From positions 1-64,000 of the forward strand of contig JBFMDX010000023.1 of assembly GCA_040753795.1 (NCBI GenBank): DNA of 64,000 nt. Direction: 5' to 3'. Positions 41,908 to 51,193 of the stretch are shown one piece after another. The position numbers and the translations under genes were made by a program. Numbering within the stretch: position 1 is the stretch's first letter; each line of letters opens with the position of its first letter. The DNA is from Thermodesulfobacteriota bacterium. GTDB taxonomy: Bacteria; Desulfobacterota; Desulfobacteria; Desulfobacterales; Desulfosudaceae. The notes under the pieces are model-generated. The model made no database searches. It had not been told where the DNA came from and was given only the letters and a program-made list of their open reading frames with translations.

Positions 41908-43587
41908 ATGTGGCGTTCATTAAGTATTTCCAAAAAGATTTATATCGGCCTCGGTATCCTGCTGACGGGTTATTTTGTTTCCATGCTGTTCGGGTTTGTA
42001 AAAGCGGTCGATACGGAAAAACGGCTTCGATCCGTTCATGCTTATCTTTCCCCCGCGGCGCATCAGAGTCAGGCCGCTCTGGCGGCTTTCAAAGGGCAGA
42101 TAAAAGCGTTTGAGGACATTTTTCTGACCGGTGACGAGACCCTCGTTGAAGAAGCCGACAGGGAGTCCGCCATCCTTCTTCAGTCTCTTCAGGACATCAG
42201 CCGTCTGGCCTTGCAGTACGAGGGGGAAAACGGAGATATTGATAACCTGATAAAAAAGGTTACCGTCTTTTCCGATTCCGCCCGTCGGACCTACCTGGCT
42301 TTTATTGTCAAAACGGATGGTGATCAGGCTGCCGGCAACGGGGGGCAGAATCAGATGAGTACGCTGGCGGAAGAAACCAGGATCCTTGAAAAAAGACTGC
42401 AGGAGCTGCAGACCGGATACAGTGACAGGCTGAAAAAGGACTTGTCCGGAATTATCGTATACAGCCAGAGGCAGCGCTACCTGAATCTCCTGGCCTTCTG
42501 TCTGATCGCTGCTATATCGACGGTTTTCGTCAGTCTGATTTTACGCCGCTCCGTCATTCTGCCCCTGCGGAGCGCCGCGGACATGGTCAAAAGCATCGCC
42601 AAAGGCAAAGGAGACCTGACCAGACGACTGGCCATCCGGAATGAAGACGAAGTAGGAGATCTTTCCCGCTGGTTTAATACGTTTGTTGAAAACATGCAGG
42701 AAATGACTCGTTCCATTATAACCGATGTCGGCACCCTCAAGGACGCTTCCACGGCTTTGTCCGGCATGTCCGACGTGATGAGCGGAACTTCCGATAAAAT
42801 GGTCGGGAAAACCAACTCCGTGTCCGCGGCCATGGAACAGATGGACGCCGGCATGAGAACCATCGCCGTTTCCATGGAGGAAGCCACCTCCAGTACGGAT
42901 CAGGTGGCCGGTTTTGCCGAAGAAATGACCGCGACCATCAATGAAATCGCCATGAGTTCCCACAATGCGGCTGAAGTAACCCGCAAGGCCGTGGAGAAAT
43001 CTCATCAGGCGTCGCAACGGGTGGGTGAACTGGGGGCCGCGGCCGATGAGATCGGCAAGGTTACCGAAATGATCAACGAGATATCGGAACAGACCAACCT
43101 GCTGGCCTTGAATGCCACCATCGAAGCCGCCCGGGCCGGAGAGGCCGGCAAGGGCTTCGCGGTGGTGGCGGATGAAATCAAGGTTCTGGCCCGTCAGACG
43201 GCGGAAGCGACACTGGACATCAAAGAAAGAATTTCCGGGATCCAGGCGACCACTTCCTGGACGGTCCGGGATATTAAGGAAATAGGCGATATCATCGACA
43301 AGGTCAATGAAACGGTGACGATTATCGCCTCCTCCGTGGAACAGCAGTCCGCTTCCACCAAGGAAATCGCCATCAACGTGTCGGAAATCTCCAAGGCCAT
43401 CGGCGACGTCAACGACAGCGTTTCGCAAAGTTCGAATTTCACCACCCAGGTGGCGGAGGACCTTGCCGGCGTCACCCAGAGCGCGATTGATGTTTCGGAG
43501 AACAGTTCGCGTCTGAAGGAAAACGCGGCCGGCCTCTCCCGACTGGCCGATCAGCTCCATCGGCTGGTGGGGCAGTTCAAGGTTTAA
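41908..43587 (+). CDS. Methyl-accepting chemotaxis protein
   Basis: A 559-residue chemoreceptor with TM1 at about residues 9-30, a helical periplasmic sensor of about 150 residues, TM2 near 195-215 and HAMP at about 215-270 ([20 protein letters not shown]). The signalling hairpin includes [20 protein letters not shown], the near-invariant tip, and ends in [15 protein letters not shown]. It senses an unknown periplasmic signal and controls CheA. No other chemotaxis gene is in the window, so it is an orphan receptor. The ATG at 41908 puts the signal anchor at the N-terminus; the frame is open to 41863 without benefit. Ribosome binding site weak (AGAAGTG). Confidence 0.92.
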   Translation: MWRSLSISKKIYIGLGILLTGYFVSMLFGFVKAVDTEKRLRSVHAYLSPAAHQSQAALAAFKGQIKAFEDIFLTGDETLVEEADRESAILLQSLQDISRLALQYEGENGDIDNLIKKVTVFSDSARRTYLAFIVKTDGDQAAGNGGQNQMSTLAEETRILEKRLQELQTGYSDRLKKDLSGIIVYSQRQRYLNLLAFCLIAAISTVFVSLILRRSVILPLRSAADMVKSIAKGKGDLTRRLAIRNEDEVGDLSRWFNTFVENMQEMTRSIITDVGTLKDASTALSGMSDVMSGTSDKMVGKTNSVSAAMEQMDAGMRTIAVSMEEATSSTDQVAGFAEEMTATINEIAMSSHNAAEVTRKAVEKSHQASQRVGELGAAADEIGKVTEMINEISEQTNLLALNATIEAARAGEAGKGFAVVADEIKVLARQTAEATLDIKERISGIQATTSWTVRDIKEIGDIIDKVNETVTIIASSVEQQSASTKEIAINVSEISKAIGDVNDSVSQSSNFTTQVAEDLAGVTQSAIDVSENSSRLKENAAGLSRLADQLHRLVGQFKV

Positions 43588-43597
43588 GCGTCACAAC

Positions 43598-43691
43598 CGG
43601 GCGCGGCCCGGAATTAAAACTATAAGTTTTAAGTTTTAAGTTTTAAGTGTTAAGTTTTAAGTGTTAAGTTTTAAGTTGGAAGTGATTAAGG
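43598..43691. repeat. CCGGGC hairpin followed by TTAAGT array
   Basis: CCGGGC-GCG-GCCCGG (43598-43612) right after the MCP gene, then about nine TTTAAGT/GTTAAGT units (43622-43691). This is the same pairing as at 26.4 kb, in the opposite orientation. Confidence 0.8.
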
Positions 43692-43693
43692 TT

Positions 43694-43717
43694 TAGCGGA
43701 AGGCTTCAGCCTTCCAG
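43694..43717. repeat. Palindrome TAGCGGAAGGCTTC/GCCTTCCAG, copy 2
   Basis: A 24-bp palindrome matching the reverse complement of 33513-33536 with one mismatch. It directly follows a TTAAGT array. Confidence 0.7.
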
Positions 43718-43797
43718 AGTCGCAGGGTGCGAGGACCGAGGACGCAGGATCGAGGGGGAATCGTAATTCCGGGCACTGGAGAAAATAAGAACAGGGC

Positions 43798-44973
43798 ATG
43801 ATCAAGCATATCTTCTCTTGCGTCCTGATCGCGGGTGCCGCCACGCTTGTTTATCTCAGCGATGATTTTGATTTTGTAAAAAATTTTCTGAAACTTTCTC
43901 CTCATCTGGTCTGGGTTTTTGCCGGTCTGACCCTGGCTGTCTGCCTGCGGTTCAATAAAAGCCGGCTGTCGTTTCTGCTGGCCCTGCTTCTCCTCCTGTT
44001 TTTCAAAGGCAACATCCCTTTTGTTTCCGCCATCCCCCAACAAGAATTCATGACCTTTTTTTGCCTGAATGTTCTTTTTCTGGCCGGTTTTCGCGAACGG
44101 GGCGTCTTTACCGTGCACGGGCTGAACAAGGCCGTTTTCATCCTGGTCCAGGTCGGCCTGCTTTTCTATGTTACGGTTTACGACCATTCCCTGTATCTGA
44201 AGCCCGACCATCGCGCCGTGCGCGCGATTTATGCCGCGGTGAACCTGCCGTTTCCGGTGCTGCCGTTCATTCTTCTTTTTGCGGCGGCTGTCCGTCATGT
44301 TTTCCGGGACAGAAGCCATGACATTTCCGTTGCCCTGGGGATCATGATCGGTTTTACCGCTTTGGCCGCCCGGGGAATAAAACCAACCGAACTTCACATG
44401 GTGTCCGCTTTTTTTCTGATGTTCATCGGGGCGCTTTCTTCCATTTATATTATTTCATATATGGATGAACTGACGGGCCTGCCGGGACGGCGGTCATACA
44501 ATGAATTCACGGCGACGCTCGGGGCCAAATACGCCATTGCCATGGCGGATATCGATCATTTCAAAAAGTTTAACGACAAATTCGGCCATGATACCGGCGA
44601 CGAGGTTTTGAAACTGGTCGCCGGAATATTGTCCTCGGTCGGGGGCGGCGGGAAGACGTTCCGTCTCGGCGGCGAGGAGTTCGTTATCGTTTTCAGCGGA
44701 AAAAGCAGGGAGACGGCGGCCGAACATCTTGAAACCCTCAGGAGAAAAATCGCGCAGACACCGTTTATCGTCAGAAATAAAAAAAGCCGTGAGAATTATC
44801 GGAAGACCGGCGTAAAGACCAAACCAGCGGAACCCAAAACGATAAAAATTACCCTGAGTTTCGGGGCAAGCGATTCATGGGGCGGGAAAAAACTGATCAG
44901 GGTGATGAAAGAGGCTGACATCGCCCTTTATAAATCCAAGAAAAAAGGCCGGAACCGGGTCACCATCAGTTGA
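43798..44973 (+). CDS. Membrane-bound diguanylate cyclase (GGDEF)
   Basis: A 391-residue protein with seven or eight hydrophobic segments (residues 1-220) and a GGDEF domain (about 222-391). MDELTGLPGRRSYNEF opens the domain, MADIDHFKKFNDKFGHDTGDEVLK holds the metal and substrate residues, and RLGGEEFVIVFSG is the active loop with GGEEF. It would make cyclic di-GMP from GTP at the inner membrane. The inhibitory I-site RxxD, normally five residues before the GG[D/E]EF loop, is replaced by GGGG, so product inhibition is probably lost. A basic insertion (RNKKSRENYRKTGVKTKP) follows. It overlaps the 3' end of the convergent GT39-like gene by 8 bp. Confidence 0.9.
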   Translation: MIKHIFSCVLIAGAATLVYLSDDFDFVKNFLKLSPHLVWVFAGLTLAVCLRFNKSRLSFLLALLLLLFFKGNIPFVSAIPQQEFMTFFCLNVLFLAGFRERGVFTVHGLNKAVFILVQVGLLFYVTVYDHSLYLKPDHRAVRAIYAAVNLPFPVLPFILLFAAAVRHVFRDRSHDISVALGIMIGFTALAARGIKPTELHMVSAFFLMFIGALSSIYIISYMDELTGLPGRRSYNEFTATLGAKYAIAMADIDHFKKFNDKFGHDTGDEVLKLVAGILSSVGGGGKTFRLGGEEFVIVFSGKSRETAAEHLETLRRKIAQTPFIVRNKKSRENYRKTGVKTKPAEPKTIKITLSFGASDSWGGKKLIRVMKEADIALYKSKKKGRNRVTIS

Positions 44974-46603
44974 TTCCTTTGACCGCTATTCCGGAGGCGT
45001 CATCAAAATATTCAAAAAAACGTCCCCTGAATCGTCCCGCGGCTTCGGCCTTTTCCGGTGAACGGTCCAGCCTGAAAACCGACACGATTTTAGCGCCCTT
45101 GACCTTGACGGAAAACACTTCATTATCCAGATCGTAAGGCGTTTTCCGCCAGCGGTAGTTGGTGATAAAATAGTCCGCCTCCCGCGGATCGATGACATAC
45201 CAGAGCCGCTTTCGCTCCTTTTCCGGAAGGATGAAGGAGTTGATCACGCCCGGATCGTTGGCGGCAAACACGGTGATCTCCTCCCGCCGGTCGGTTTTGA
45301 GAATGGTTTCCAGCGCCTGCCTGTAGGCCAGCCCCCAGTAATCCATTTCAAAACGGTTTTTAATCCCGTCATAGTTTTTTCCGGCCAGGATATTAAAATA
45401 GACATTACCGTGGGGATGATTTTTGATCATGAACCAGAGAACCAAGACCATTTGAACCGTCAGGCAGGAAATCAGGCCGGCCCGGAGGATGGGTTTTAAT
45501 CGGCCGCCCCATCGGGACGTTATTTTCAGTATCGATTTCAAGCCTTTTGCGCTTAGCAGCACAAAAGCCGGGTAGATGAAGAACACCTGACGCCAGGCGT
45601 CGTAAAGGGTCGATCCCAGAACAACGACCAGGATGACCGGCCCGAAAAACCAGGCCATGACCAGCAGATCTTCCGTTTTTCCCGCCGGATCTGATTTTGC
45701 CCCGCGGATGAGACCGGCCAGAATGCCCGACGCGCCCGTCACAAAAAAAAAGGTATACACCGGAGGGATAGTGATGGCCATCCATACCGGCAGGTAATGC
45801 CAGGGCAGGGCGTCGGTCATAAGGGTTTTCCCGCGGTAGAGCGTTTCAACTGCATTCGGATAGCGGCTCATGTGAATAAACGCGTCCGTGAAGTTTCCGA
45901 GGGGGGCAGGCCAGAGATAGGGCCAGAGCAGGGTGGTGAGGCCCGCATAGGCGACCAGGTAAAGCAATGTCCGCTTGATCATGACAACGGTTCGGCCGGT
46001 GCCGGCGGTTTGGAACAGTACCCAGGCAATCGTCAAGAACGGCACCATGATGCCCATGACCCGGATATCGGTCAGATAAGCGGAGGCGGCGGCATGCAGC
46101 AGGGCGCTGCCGGCGCTCATTTTTTCCAGAAAAATCATCATGGTGTAGACGGCGATGATAAACATCCCCATGAAAACAATGTCTTTGGAGTTGTAAAAGG
46201 CGTCGGCGAATATCCGTGGACTGATGGCCAGCAGTCCGACGGCGGTAAAGGCCAGCGGAATGCTGTTCAGCATCCGTTTTGATAAAAAATAGAAGATCAG
46301 GCAGGAACAATAGAAAAAAAGGAAGGTGGCGTAATGCCGCATAAGGAAAATATGGCGGAACGTTCGCAGCCCCAGGAGTTTTTCAGCGACAATAAGGGGA
46401 AGGTCAAAGGCCACGCCATAATACCGGTCCTGGTAGTTGAAAAGGGAATAGTCATCGTTGACCAGATAGTTGTAAGAGAAAAAACCGTTAATCCGGTTTC
46501 GGTATTCATCCCACGAAATGCCGTAGTCATCCACCACGGCCAGGCCCGTTATCAGCAGGGTAATGAAGAGCAGCATGAATAAAAAAATTTCTTTTATTTT
46601 CAT
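44966..46603 (-). CDS. GT39/ArnT-like multi-pass membrane protein
   Basis: A 545-residue protein with about ten transmembrane helices. The first extracellular loop has DDYGISWDEYRN, the acidic site typical of GT-C lipid-phosphosugar-dependent glycosyltransferases (PMT/ArnT types). The C-terminal third is soluble (KTDRREEITVFAANDPGVIN). It probably transfers a sugar from a polyprenyl phosphate to a protein, lipid or glycan in the periplasm; donor and acceptor are unknown. The ATG at 46603 begins a canonical signal-anchor helix (MKIKEIFLFMLLFITLLITG), so the upstream open region to 46663 is left out. The stop overlaps that of the diguanylate cyclase gene. Confidence 0.8.
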   Translation of the reverse strand: MKIKEIFLFMLLFITLLITGLAVVDDYGISWDEYRNRINGFFSYNYLVNDDYSLFNYQDRYYGVAFDLPLIVAEKLLGLRTFRHIFLMRHYATFLFFYCSCLIFYFLSKRMLNSIPLAFTAVGLLAISPRIFADAFYNSKDIVFMGMFIIAVYTMMIFLEKMSAGSALLHAAASAYLTDIRVMGIMVPFLTIAWVLFQTAGTGRTVVMIKRTLLYLVAYAGLTTLLWPYLWPAPLGNFTDAFIHMSRYPNAVETLYRGKTLMTDALPWHYLPVWMAITIPPVYTFFFVTGASGILAGLIRGAKSDPAGKTEDLLVMAWFFGPVILVVVLGSTLYDAWRQVFFIYPAFVLLSAKGLKSILKITSRWGGRLKPILRAGLISCLTVQMVLVLWFMIKNHPHGNVYFNILAGKNYDGIKNRFEMDYWGLAYRQALETILKTDRREEITVFAANDPGVINSFILPEKERKRLWYVIDPREADYFITNYRWRKTPYDLDNEVFSVKVKGAKIVSVFRLDRSPEKAEAAGRFRGRFFEYFDDASGIAVKGIN

Positions 46604-46710
46604 GATGTTATCCTGTGATTCGTGGGCCTGAAAATAGCGGCATGAAAGCTCCGGACAGCGCAACCATGGTCAGGGATAAATATGGTGATGATCGGTAATT
46701 CGGGGATATT

Positions 46711-47913
46711 TTAAAAAGCAAAGTCCAGGCGAACGGCCAGTTCATCAATGCCATCCGGCAGCAGGCTCAACTCTCTATTGCCGAGCGAAGAGAAGGTATC
46801 TGTTTCTTCCATGCCGAATCTTCCGGTTCCGAACAGGGAGAATTTCCAGGTATCCGAAATCCGGTAACGGCACCCGAAAAACAGATCCATGTCACGCCAG
46901 TCCGTGTCCCACAGATAAGACCGTTCGGTTTGAAGAGAGTATTGGGAGGGTTGGGCGGCGAAGGAGAATGACCACCGCAGATCCGGATGGACGATTTCGG
47001 CGCTCAAGCCCATGTTCGTCATGTCCGAGGACCGTTCCAGCGCCGGATCGCTGTCAATGACATAAGTCCAGTAGGGCGCCAGTTGAAGCCAGGTAAAAGG
47101 CGTCCAGCCCGTGGACAGTCGGACCCCGTGGCGGAGGGAGAATTGTTCCATATTACCGATGAATTTTCCTTCAGTTGGCGGGTCCAGAAGGCCTGACTGG
47201 AAGGGCTGCAGATCCTGCATCAGAAAGAAAGTTTCCATTTTCAGATCGACAAAGGAATCCAACAGGACATCACTGGACATTCCCGATCCTGTGTCCGACT
47301 GAAGCGTAGCCATGCTCCATCGAAAATGATTTCCCGGCGACCCCTGATTGTCCGCGTCGCAATAGGTTTCGGATTCATTGAGTTCAATCCCGGGAATACG
47401 TCCGGAGCAGACGAACCGTTTCCGCCAGTAGGGGTCGGAAAGCCTGGAAATGGTTACTCCGCTTTTTCTGGAGGCATGAATAAATTTTCCGTCGGACAGG
47501 TAGGCGCCGATATGATTAATCCTGCCGTTTTTGGAGCCGAAGAACACCAGATCGCCTGCTTTTAATTCCTGCTGCGGCACTTTCTGGGTAAATTTCTTTT
47601 GCGCCGCCGCATTGTGGGGAAGATCGAGGCTGAAAAGGTCACCGTAAATCTGCCGGATCAGACCGGAACAATCGGTTCCTTTTCGTGTACTTCCGCCTAT
47701 CCGGTAGGGAATTCCCAGGTATTTACTTGTTTCTTTTAGAAAATCTTTTTCACGCACATCCGTATTCAACTTGTAGTATGATTCTTCAAGGGCGAGTACG
47801 GAACTGGCAGAAAGGTTGATCAACAGGAAAAAGATGAGGCAGAGGGAAAGGCAAAATCGCGTCGGTCGGGTAGGGTGCTGCTTGTTTTTTAGATTCAAAG
47901 GAATCACAATCAA
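46711..47913 (-). CDS. NlpC/P60 peptidase fused to an outer-membrane barrel-like domain
   Basis: A 400-residue exported protein with a signal peptide (residues about 20-42, ending VLA) and then an NlpC/P60 domain (residues 55-175). The catalytic Cys is in RKGTDCSGLI, the His in RINHIGAYLSDG and the third residue in GKFIHAS; LKAGDLVFFG is also typical. Residues about 195-400 contain repeated amphipathic beta segments (FSLRHGVRLSTGWTPFTWLQ, LRWSFSFAAQPSQY, WKFSLFGTGRF) and end in RLDFAF with a terminal Phe, like an integral outer-membrane barrel. NlpC/P60 enzymes cut peptidoglycan stem peptides. The start may be TTG (47913) or GTG (47907); neither has a strong ribosome binding site. Confidence 0.8.
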   Translation of the reverse strand: MIVIPLNLKNKQHPTRPTRFCLSLCLIFFLLINLSASSVLALEESYYKLNTDVREKDFLKETSKYLGIPYRIGGSTRKGTDCSGLIRQIYGDLFSLDLPHNAAAQKKFTQKVPQQELKAGDLVFFGSKNGRINHIGAYLSDGKFIHASRKSGVTISRLSDPYWRKRFVCSGRIPGIELNESETYCDADNQGSPGNHFRWSMATLQSDTGSGMSSDVLLDSFVDLKMETFFLMQDLQPFQSGLLDPPTEGKFIGNMEQFSLRHGVRLSTGWTPFTWLQLAPYWTYVIDSDPALERSSDMTNMGLSAEIVHPDLRWSFSFAAQPSQYSLQTERSYLWDTDWRDMDLFFGCRYRISDTWKFSLFGTGRFGMEETDTFSSLGNRELSLLPDGIDELAVRLDFAF

Positions 47914-48153
47914 TTCTCTGTAAAAAGTCAGTCGGGATTGAGAGTTATCCGCTTTTTTGATTTTGGCCTCTTTAATTCAAGGTTACTTAAAGTTAGGGAA
48001 TGTATACCGGCTGACTCCCTGGTTGTCAAACAAAATTTTCAAAAAACCAAAGAAAATTGATTATATTAAAACTCGAGATTACAAATAGATACCATTTGCC
48101 TTTCGCGATTATCCTGGTCCGGCGGGTTGTCGATGATAATTTTAATAGTATAT

Positions 48154-48924
48154 TCATTGTGTTGAAGATAACTGCGGCGACACTTCCGACTCGATTTCCC
48201 GCCAGTTCCAGGGGGGGGCTTCACCGCCAGAGGGTATTTTCGGCCAGGGCCATTTCCGGGGCAGGGGGGCGGAAAAGGTCAGTTCCCGGCCGAGGGTGGG
48301 ATGGGTTACGGTGAGGCTGGCGGCAAAAAGGGCAATCTGCTTTTCCGGCAGGGGACCGGAGGCGCCATATCGTAAGTCTCCCAGAACCGGATGACCGATG
48401 TGGGCGAACTGGAGTCGGATCTGGTGGTGCCGGCCGGTTTCAAGGTCGATCTCAACCAGGCTTGAATCGCCGGCGGTGTCCAGAAGCCGGAAGGAAAGCC
48501 GGGCTTCATCGCTGGTTGACGTCGCCCGCGTCACCACCCGACCGGAGTTACCCCGGCGTTCCAGATGGTTAACCAGCCGTCCGGATTGATCTTTTAATTT
48601 TCCTTCCAGCACGGCCATATACTTTTTCCGCGTCTGACCGGACCGGAACTGTTCGCTGACGCGACCGGCGGCCTTGGAGGTGCGGCAGAAAAGCACCACC
48701 CCGGCCACCGGCCGGTCAAGGCGATGCACCATTCCCAGGAAAACGTTCCCCGGTTTGTGATATTGCCGCTTCACCCACTCCCGGCCCATAGCGATTAACG
48801 TAGCGTCTCCGGTACGATCCCCTTGAACCAGAAGCCCGGCTGGTTTATAAAGGGCCAGAAGGTGGTTATCGGAAAAGAGAACCGGCCATGACGGTATATA
48901 AAAATTGAGAACCTGATCATTCAT
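48154..48924 (-). CDS. RluA-family pseudouridine synthase (second copy)
   Basis: A 256-residue enzyme with NHLLALYKPAGLLVQGD, VHRLDRPVAGVVLFCRTSKAA (catalytic Asp) and ETGRHHQIRLQFAHIGHPVLGD. It differs from the copy at 8965-9702 in sequence and context. It probably modifies a different uridine in rRNA or tRNA. The ATG at 48924 lies within 10 bp of the first possible start of the divergent methyltransferase gene, so the promoters of the two must overlap coding sequence. The first 12 codons of the longer open frame are rejected because they would overlap the other gene's 5' end. Confidence 0.9.
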   Translation of the reverse strand: MNDQVLNFYIPSWPVLFSDNHLLALYKPAGLLVQGDRTGDATLIAMGREWVKRQYHKPGNVFLGMVHRLDRPVAGVVLFCRTSKAAGRVSEQFRSGQTRKKYMAVLEGKLKDQSGRLVNHLERRGNSGRVVTRATSTSDEARLSFRLLDTAGDSSLVEIDLETGRHHQIRLQFAHIGHPVLGDLRYGASGPLPEKQIALFAASLTVTHPTLGRELTFSAPLPRKWPWPKIPSGGEAPPWNWREIESEVSPQLSSTQ

Positions 48925-49005
48925 TATAATAGTATGAAACCCGCAAAGCCTGATCACCGGAAAAAACCGGCTTCACCGCGCGATGAAAACTACCGGTCAA
49001 ACGAC

Positions 49006-50418
49006 ATGGCGGAACTTCTGCGCCGGTCCGGCATCGTTCTTACTTCAGGTCAACTGGAACAGCTCTGGATATACCATACCCTGATTCGCCGGCACAATGC
49101 GGAATTGAATCTGACCCGCATCCATAATTTTTCCAATATGGTCCTGAAACTTTATGCGGACTCTATCTTACCTGGCCGGCTCATGCGCCTTCCGGATTCG
49201 CTTCTTGACCTGGGCACCGGTCCCGGCATGCCGGGCATACCGCTTAAAATCGTTAATCCCCAGCTGAAAATAATCCTGGCGGAGAGCCGCGGCAAGCGTG
49301 TGGACTTTCTGAAAATGGCGGTGGAACGGCTGAAGCTGGACAACGTTACCGTAGTCGGCAGAAGCATTACCGCTGATTTTGAAACCCCGGTCCGGGGGGT
49401 GATCACCCGGGCCGTGGAAGAGATCGGCGTCACCCTGGGCCGGATCAGTGGCTGCCTTTCGTCCGGAGGCCTGGCCATCTTTATGAAAGGCCCGGAATGT
49501 GATGCCGAAGTTGCCGAAGCCGTTGAACAATTTCCTTCACGGTTTCGTTTGTCGCAGAATATCGACTACCAGATACCCCATACGCCCCACGCCAGGCGGC
49601 TGATCGTGTTTGAGCGGACGGATGAACCCGTCCGGGAAAGAAGGTCCACGGCCATGAACCGGCATGTGTTTCGTCGCGTCGAGAGCGATCAGAACAGTTT
49701 TTTTAAAGAGTTAAAACGCCTCCAGTCCGGTCGGGGAATTAAAAAGGAAGGGCTGGCCCTGATCTCCGGATCCAAACAGGTGAAAGAAACGCTTCGGGAT
49801 TTTCCCGGGCAATGCCGGGCCTGGATCAGCGCCGAACACCACCTGCCGCCTCCGGCGGACCTGCCGGCGCCTGTCGTCTGGTATCAACTGGCCGGCGCAT
49901 TATTTAAGGAAATCGATACCATCGGAACGGACGCGCCCCTCCTGATGGTGACCACCCCTCCTGTTCGGCGCTGGGAACCGTCCGAAGGCCTCCCAGCGGG
50001 CTGTTCCCTGCTGGTACCGTTTCAGGACCCGGAGAATGTCGGAGCCGTTATCCGGTCGGCAATGGCCTTTGGCGTCGACCACATTATTCTCCTGTCGGAA
50101 AGCGCCCATCCTTATCATCCCAGGGCGCTGAGGGCATCCGGCGGTGCCGTCCTGAAAGCGGACCTGATGGAGGGGCCGGCCCTGAAAGACATCCCCGGCG
50201 ATCTGCCGGTCATCGCTCTTTCCGCTGAAGGGGAGGATATTTCAACCGTAACATTCCCCCGGACCTTCGCTTTTCTGCCGGGGATGGAAGGGCAGGGGTT
50301 GCCGCTTCATTTCCGGAAGCGGGCGGTGGCTATTCCCATTGACAAAGCGGTGGAATCCCTGAACGCCGCCACCGCTGTTGCGATCGCGTTTTATGCCTGG
50401 AAACAAAAGAGGGGTTAG
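49006..50418 (+). CDS. rsmG: RsmG (16S rRNA m7G527 methyltransferase) fused to a SpoU/TrmH-type RNA methyltransferase
   Basis: A 470-residue two-domain protein. Residues 1-210 match RsmG: IYHTLIRRHNAELNLTRI, LLDLGTGPGMPGIPLKI (SAM site), ILAESRGKRVDFLKM and VITRAVEEIGVTLG. Residues about 235-470 form a SPOUT methyltransferase with an L30-like start (LISGSKQVKETL), motif 1 VPFQDPENVGAVIRSAMAFG, motif 2 FLPGMEGQGLP and motif 3 IPIDKAVESLNAATAVAIAFY. RsmG makes m7G527; the SpoU half would 2'-O-methylate an rRNA or tRNA ribose. The frame is open to an ATG at 48934, but a TATAAT (48925-48930) would put transcription start near 48937. The ATG at 49006, which aligns with RsmG starts, is therefore preferred. 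Fusion of the two is unusual. Confidence 0.88.
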   Translation: MAELLRRSGIVLTSGQLEQLWIYHTLIRRHNAELNLTRIHNFSNMVLKLYADSILPGRLMRLPDSLLDLGTGPGMPGIPLKIVNPQLKIILAESRGKRVDFLKMAVERLKLDNVTVVGRSITADFETPVRGVITRAVEEIGVTLGRISGCLSSGGLAIFMKGPECDAEVAEAVEQFPSRFRLSQNIDYQIPHTPHARRLIVFERTDEPVRERRSTAMNRHVFRRVESDQNSFFKELKRLQSGRGIKKEGLALISGSKQVKETLRDFPGQCRAWISAEHHLPPPADLPAPVVWYQLAGALFKEIDTIGTDAPLLMVTTPPVRRWEPSEGLPAGCSLLVPFQDPENVGAVIRSAMAFGVDHIILLSESAHPYHPRALRASGGAVLKADLMEGPALKDIPGDLPVIALSAEGEDISTVTFPRTFAFLPGMEGQGLPLHFRKRAVAIPIDKAVESLNAATAVAIAFYAWKQKRG

Positions 50419-50774
50419 CGATCCTGTTCCACCAGCCAGTCCAGCGCGTCATCAAGAGTAGCGGAAAAATGAACGTCCCGGTAAATCAATTGTGCCAGAA
50501 TTTTGGCCGGGCCCTTCATGCCGGCAGCCGCCAGGGCTTTGACATATTTTTGCGTCGCCTCCCGCTGTTCCCTGGCTTTCCGGCGGATTCCTTCGGTAAT
50601 TTTTCCGGAATCAATGATGGCCACGCATAGAACGGAGTTTTCCGGTTCCTGTTCCAGAATCAGGCGGGCTTCATCCGCTGTCCGGCAATATTCCTCTTCG
50701 TTAAGACCGGAATAATTGGTGCAAAAGATGCGCTTGTTTTTATGGCGGATCCATTTGAAGTTTTTATTCATCAT
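50415..50774 (-). CDS. STAS/SpoIIAA-like small protein
   Basis: A 119-residue soluble protein with the alpha/beta pattern of a STAS/SEC14-like domain (IFCTNYSGLNEEEYCRTADE, NSVLCVAIIDSG, VKALAAAGMKGPAKILAQ, VHFSATLDDALDWL). The order of strands and helices suits the family, but no diagnostic phosphorylatable Ser is obvious. Such proteins often act in signalling or membrane-associated regulation. The stop overlaps that of the methyltransferase fusion by 4 bp. AAGGG precedes the ATG pair. Its function is unknown. Confidence 0.6.
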   Translation of the reverse strand: MMNKNFKWIRHKNKRIFCTNYSGLNEEEYCRTADEARLILEQEPENSVLCVAIIDSGKITEGIRRKAREQREATQKYVKALAAAGMKGPAKILAQLIYRDVHFSATLDDALDWLVEQDR

Positions 50775-51193
50775 GCCAAACCCTTCCGAAAATATATTGT
50801 GGTCCGGTAAAACCTGATTCTTTATAGCCTTTATTAGACCGCTCAGTCAAGAAAAAAAATTAAACAATATTTTATCGTTGTTAATTATTGGGAAGTAACT
50901 GTGAAGATCATTTCTTGTGGACAAGACCGTCCGCATTTCGGTTGGCCGGTATTTATTCATGAACATCGGGAAGACCTTAAATCAAAACGGATGTTGGCAG
51001 CGGCCGGTAAAGAGAAGACAACTTAAAGATTGAGGCCGGGCGTTTCTTCCTATATTGTTTACCAAAAAAGGAAATATGCGTTTTACGAATTTTCAGTTAC
51101 AGGATATATTCAGGGCCTTTATTCCTAAAGGGTATTTCTGAAAAGGCAATTTTTAGAGATGCCCTTAACACAGGTATGGAAAGGAGAGAGAAA
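50775..51193. other. Intergenic region with element remnant
   Basis: About 420 bp upstream of the flavin reductase gene, AT-rich, with one degenerate element (51126-51169). No clear promoter, RNA gene or reading frame was found in the rest. Confidence 0.5.
51126..51169. repeat. Deletion remnant of the TCTCTAAAAATT element
   Basis: AAAGGGTATTTCTGAAAA joins directly to AGGCAATTTTTAGAGATG and CCCTTA, so both termini are present but the middle of about 100 bp is missing. It lies just upstream of the flavin reductase ribosome binding site. Confidence 0.65.
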
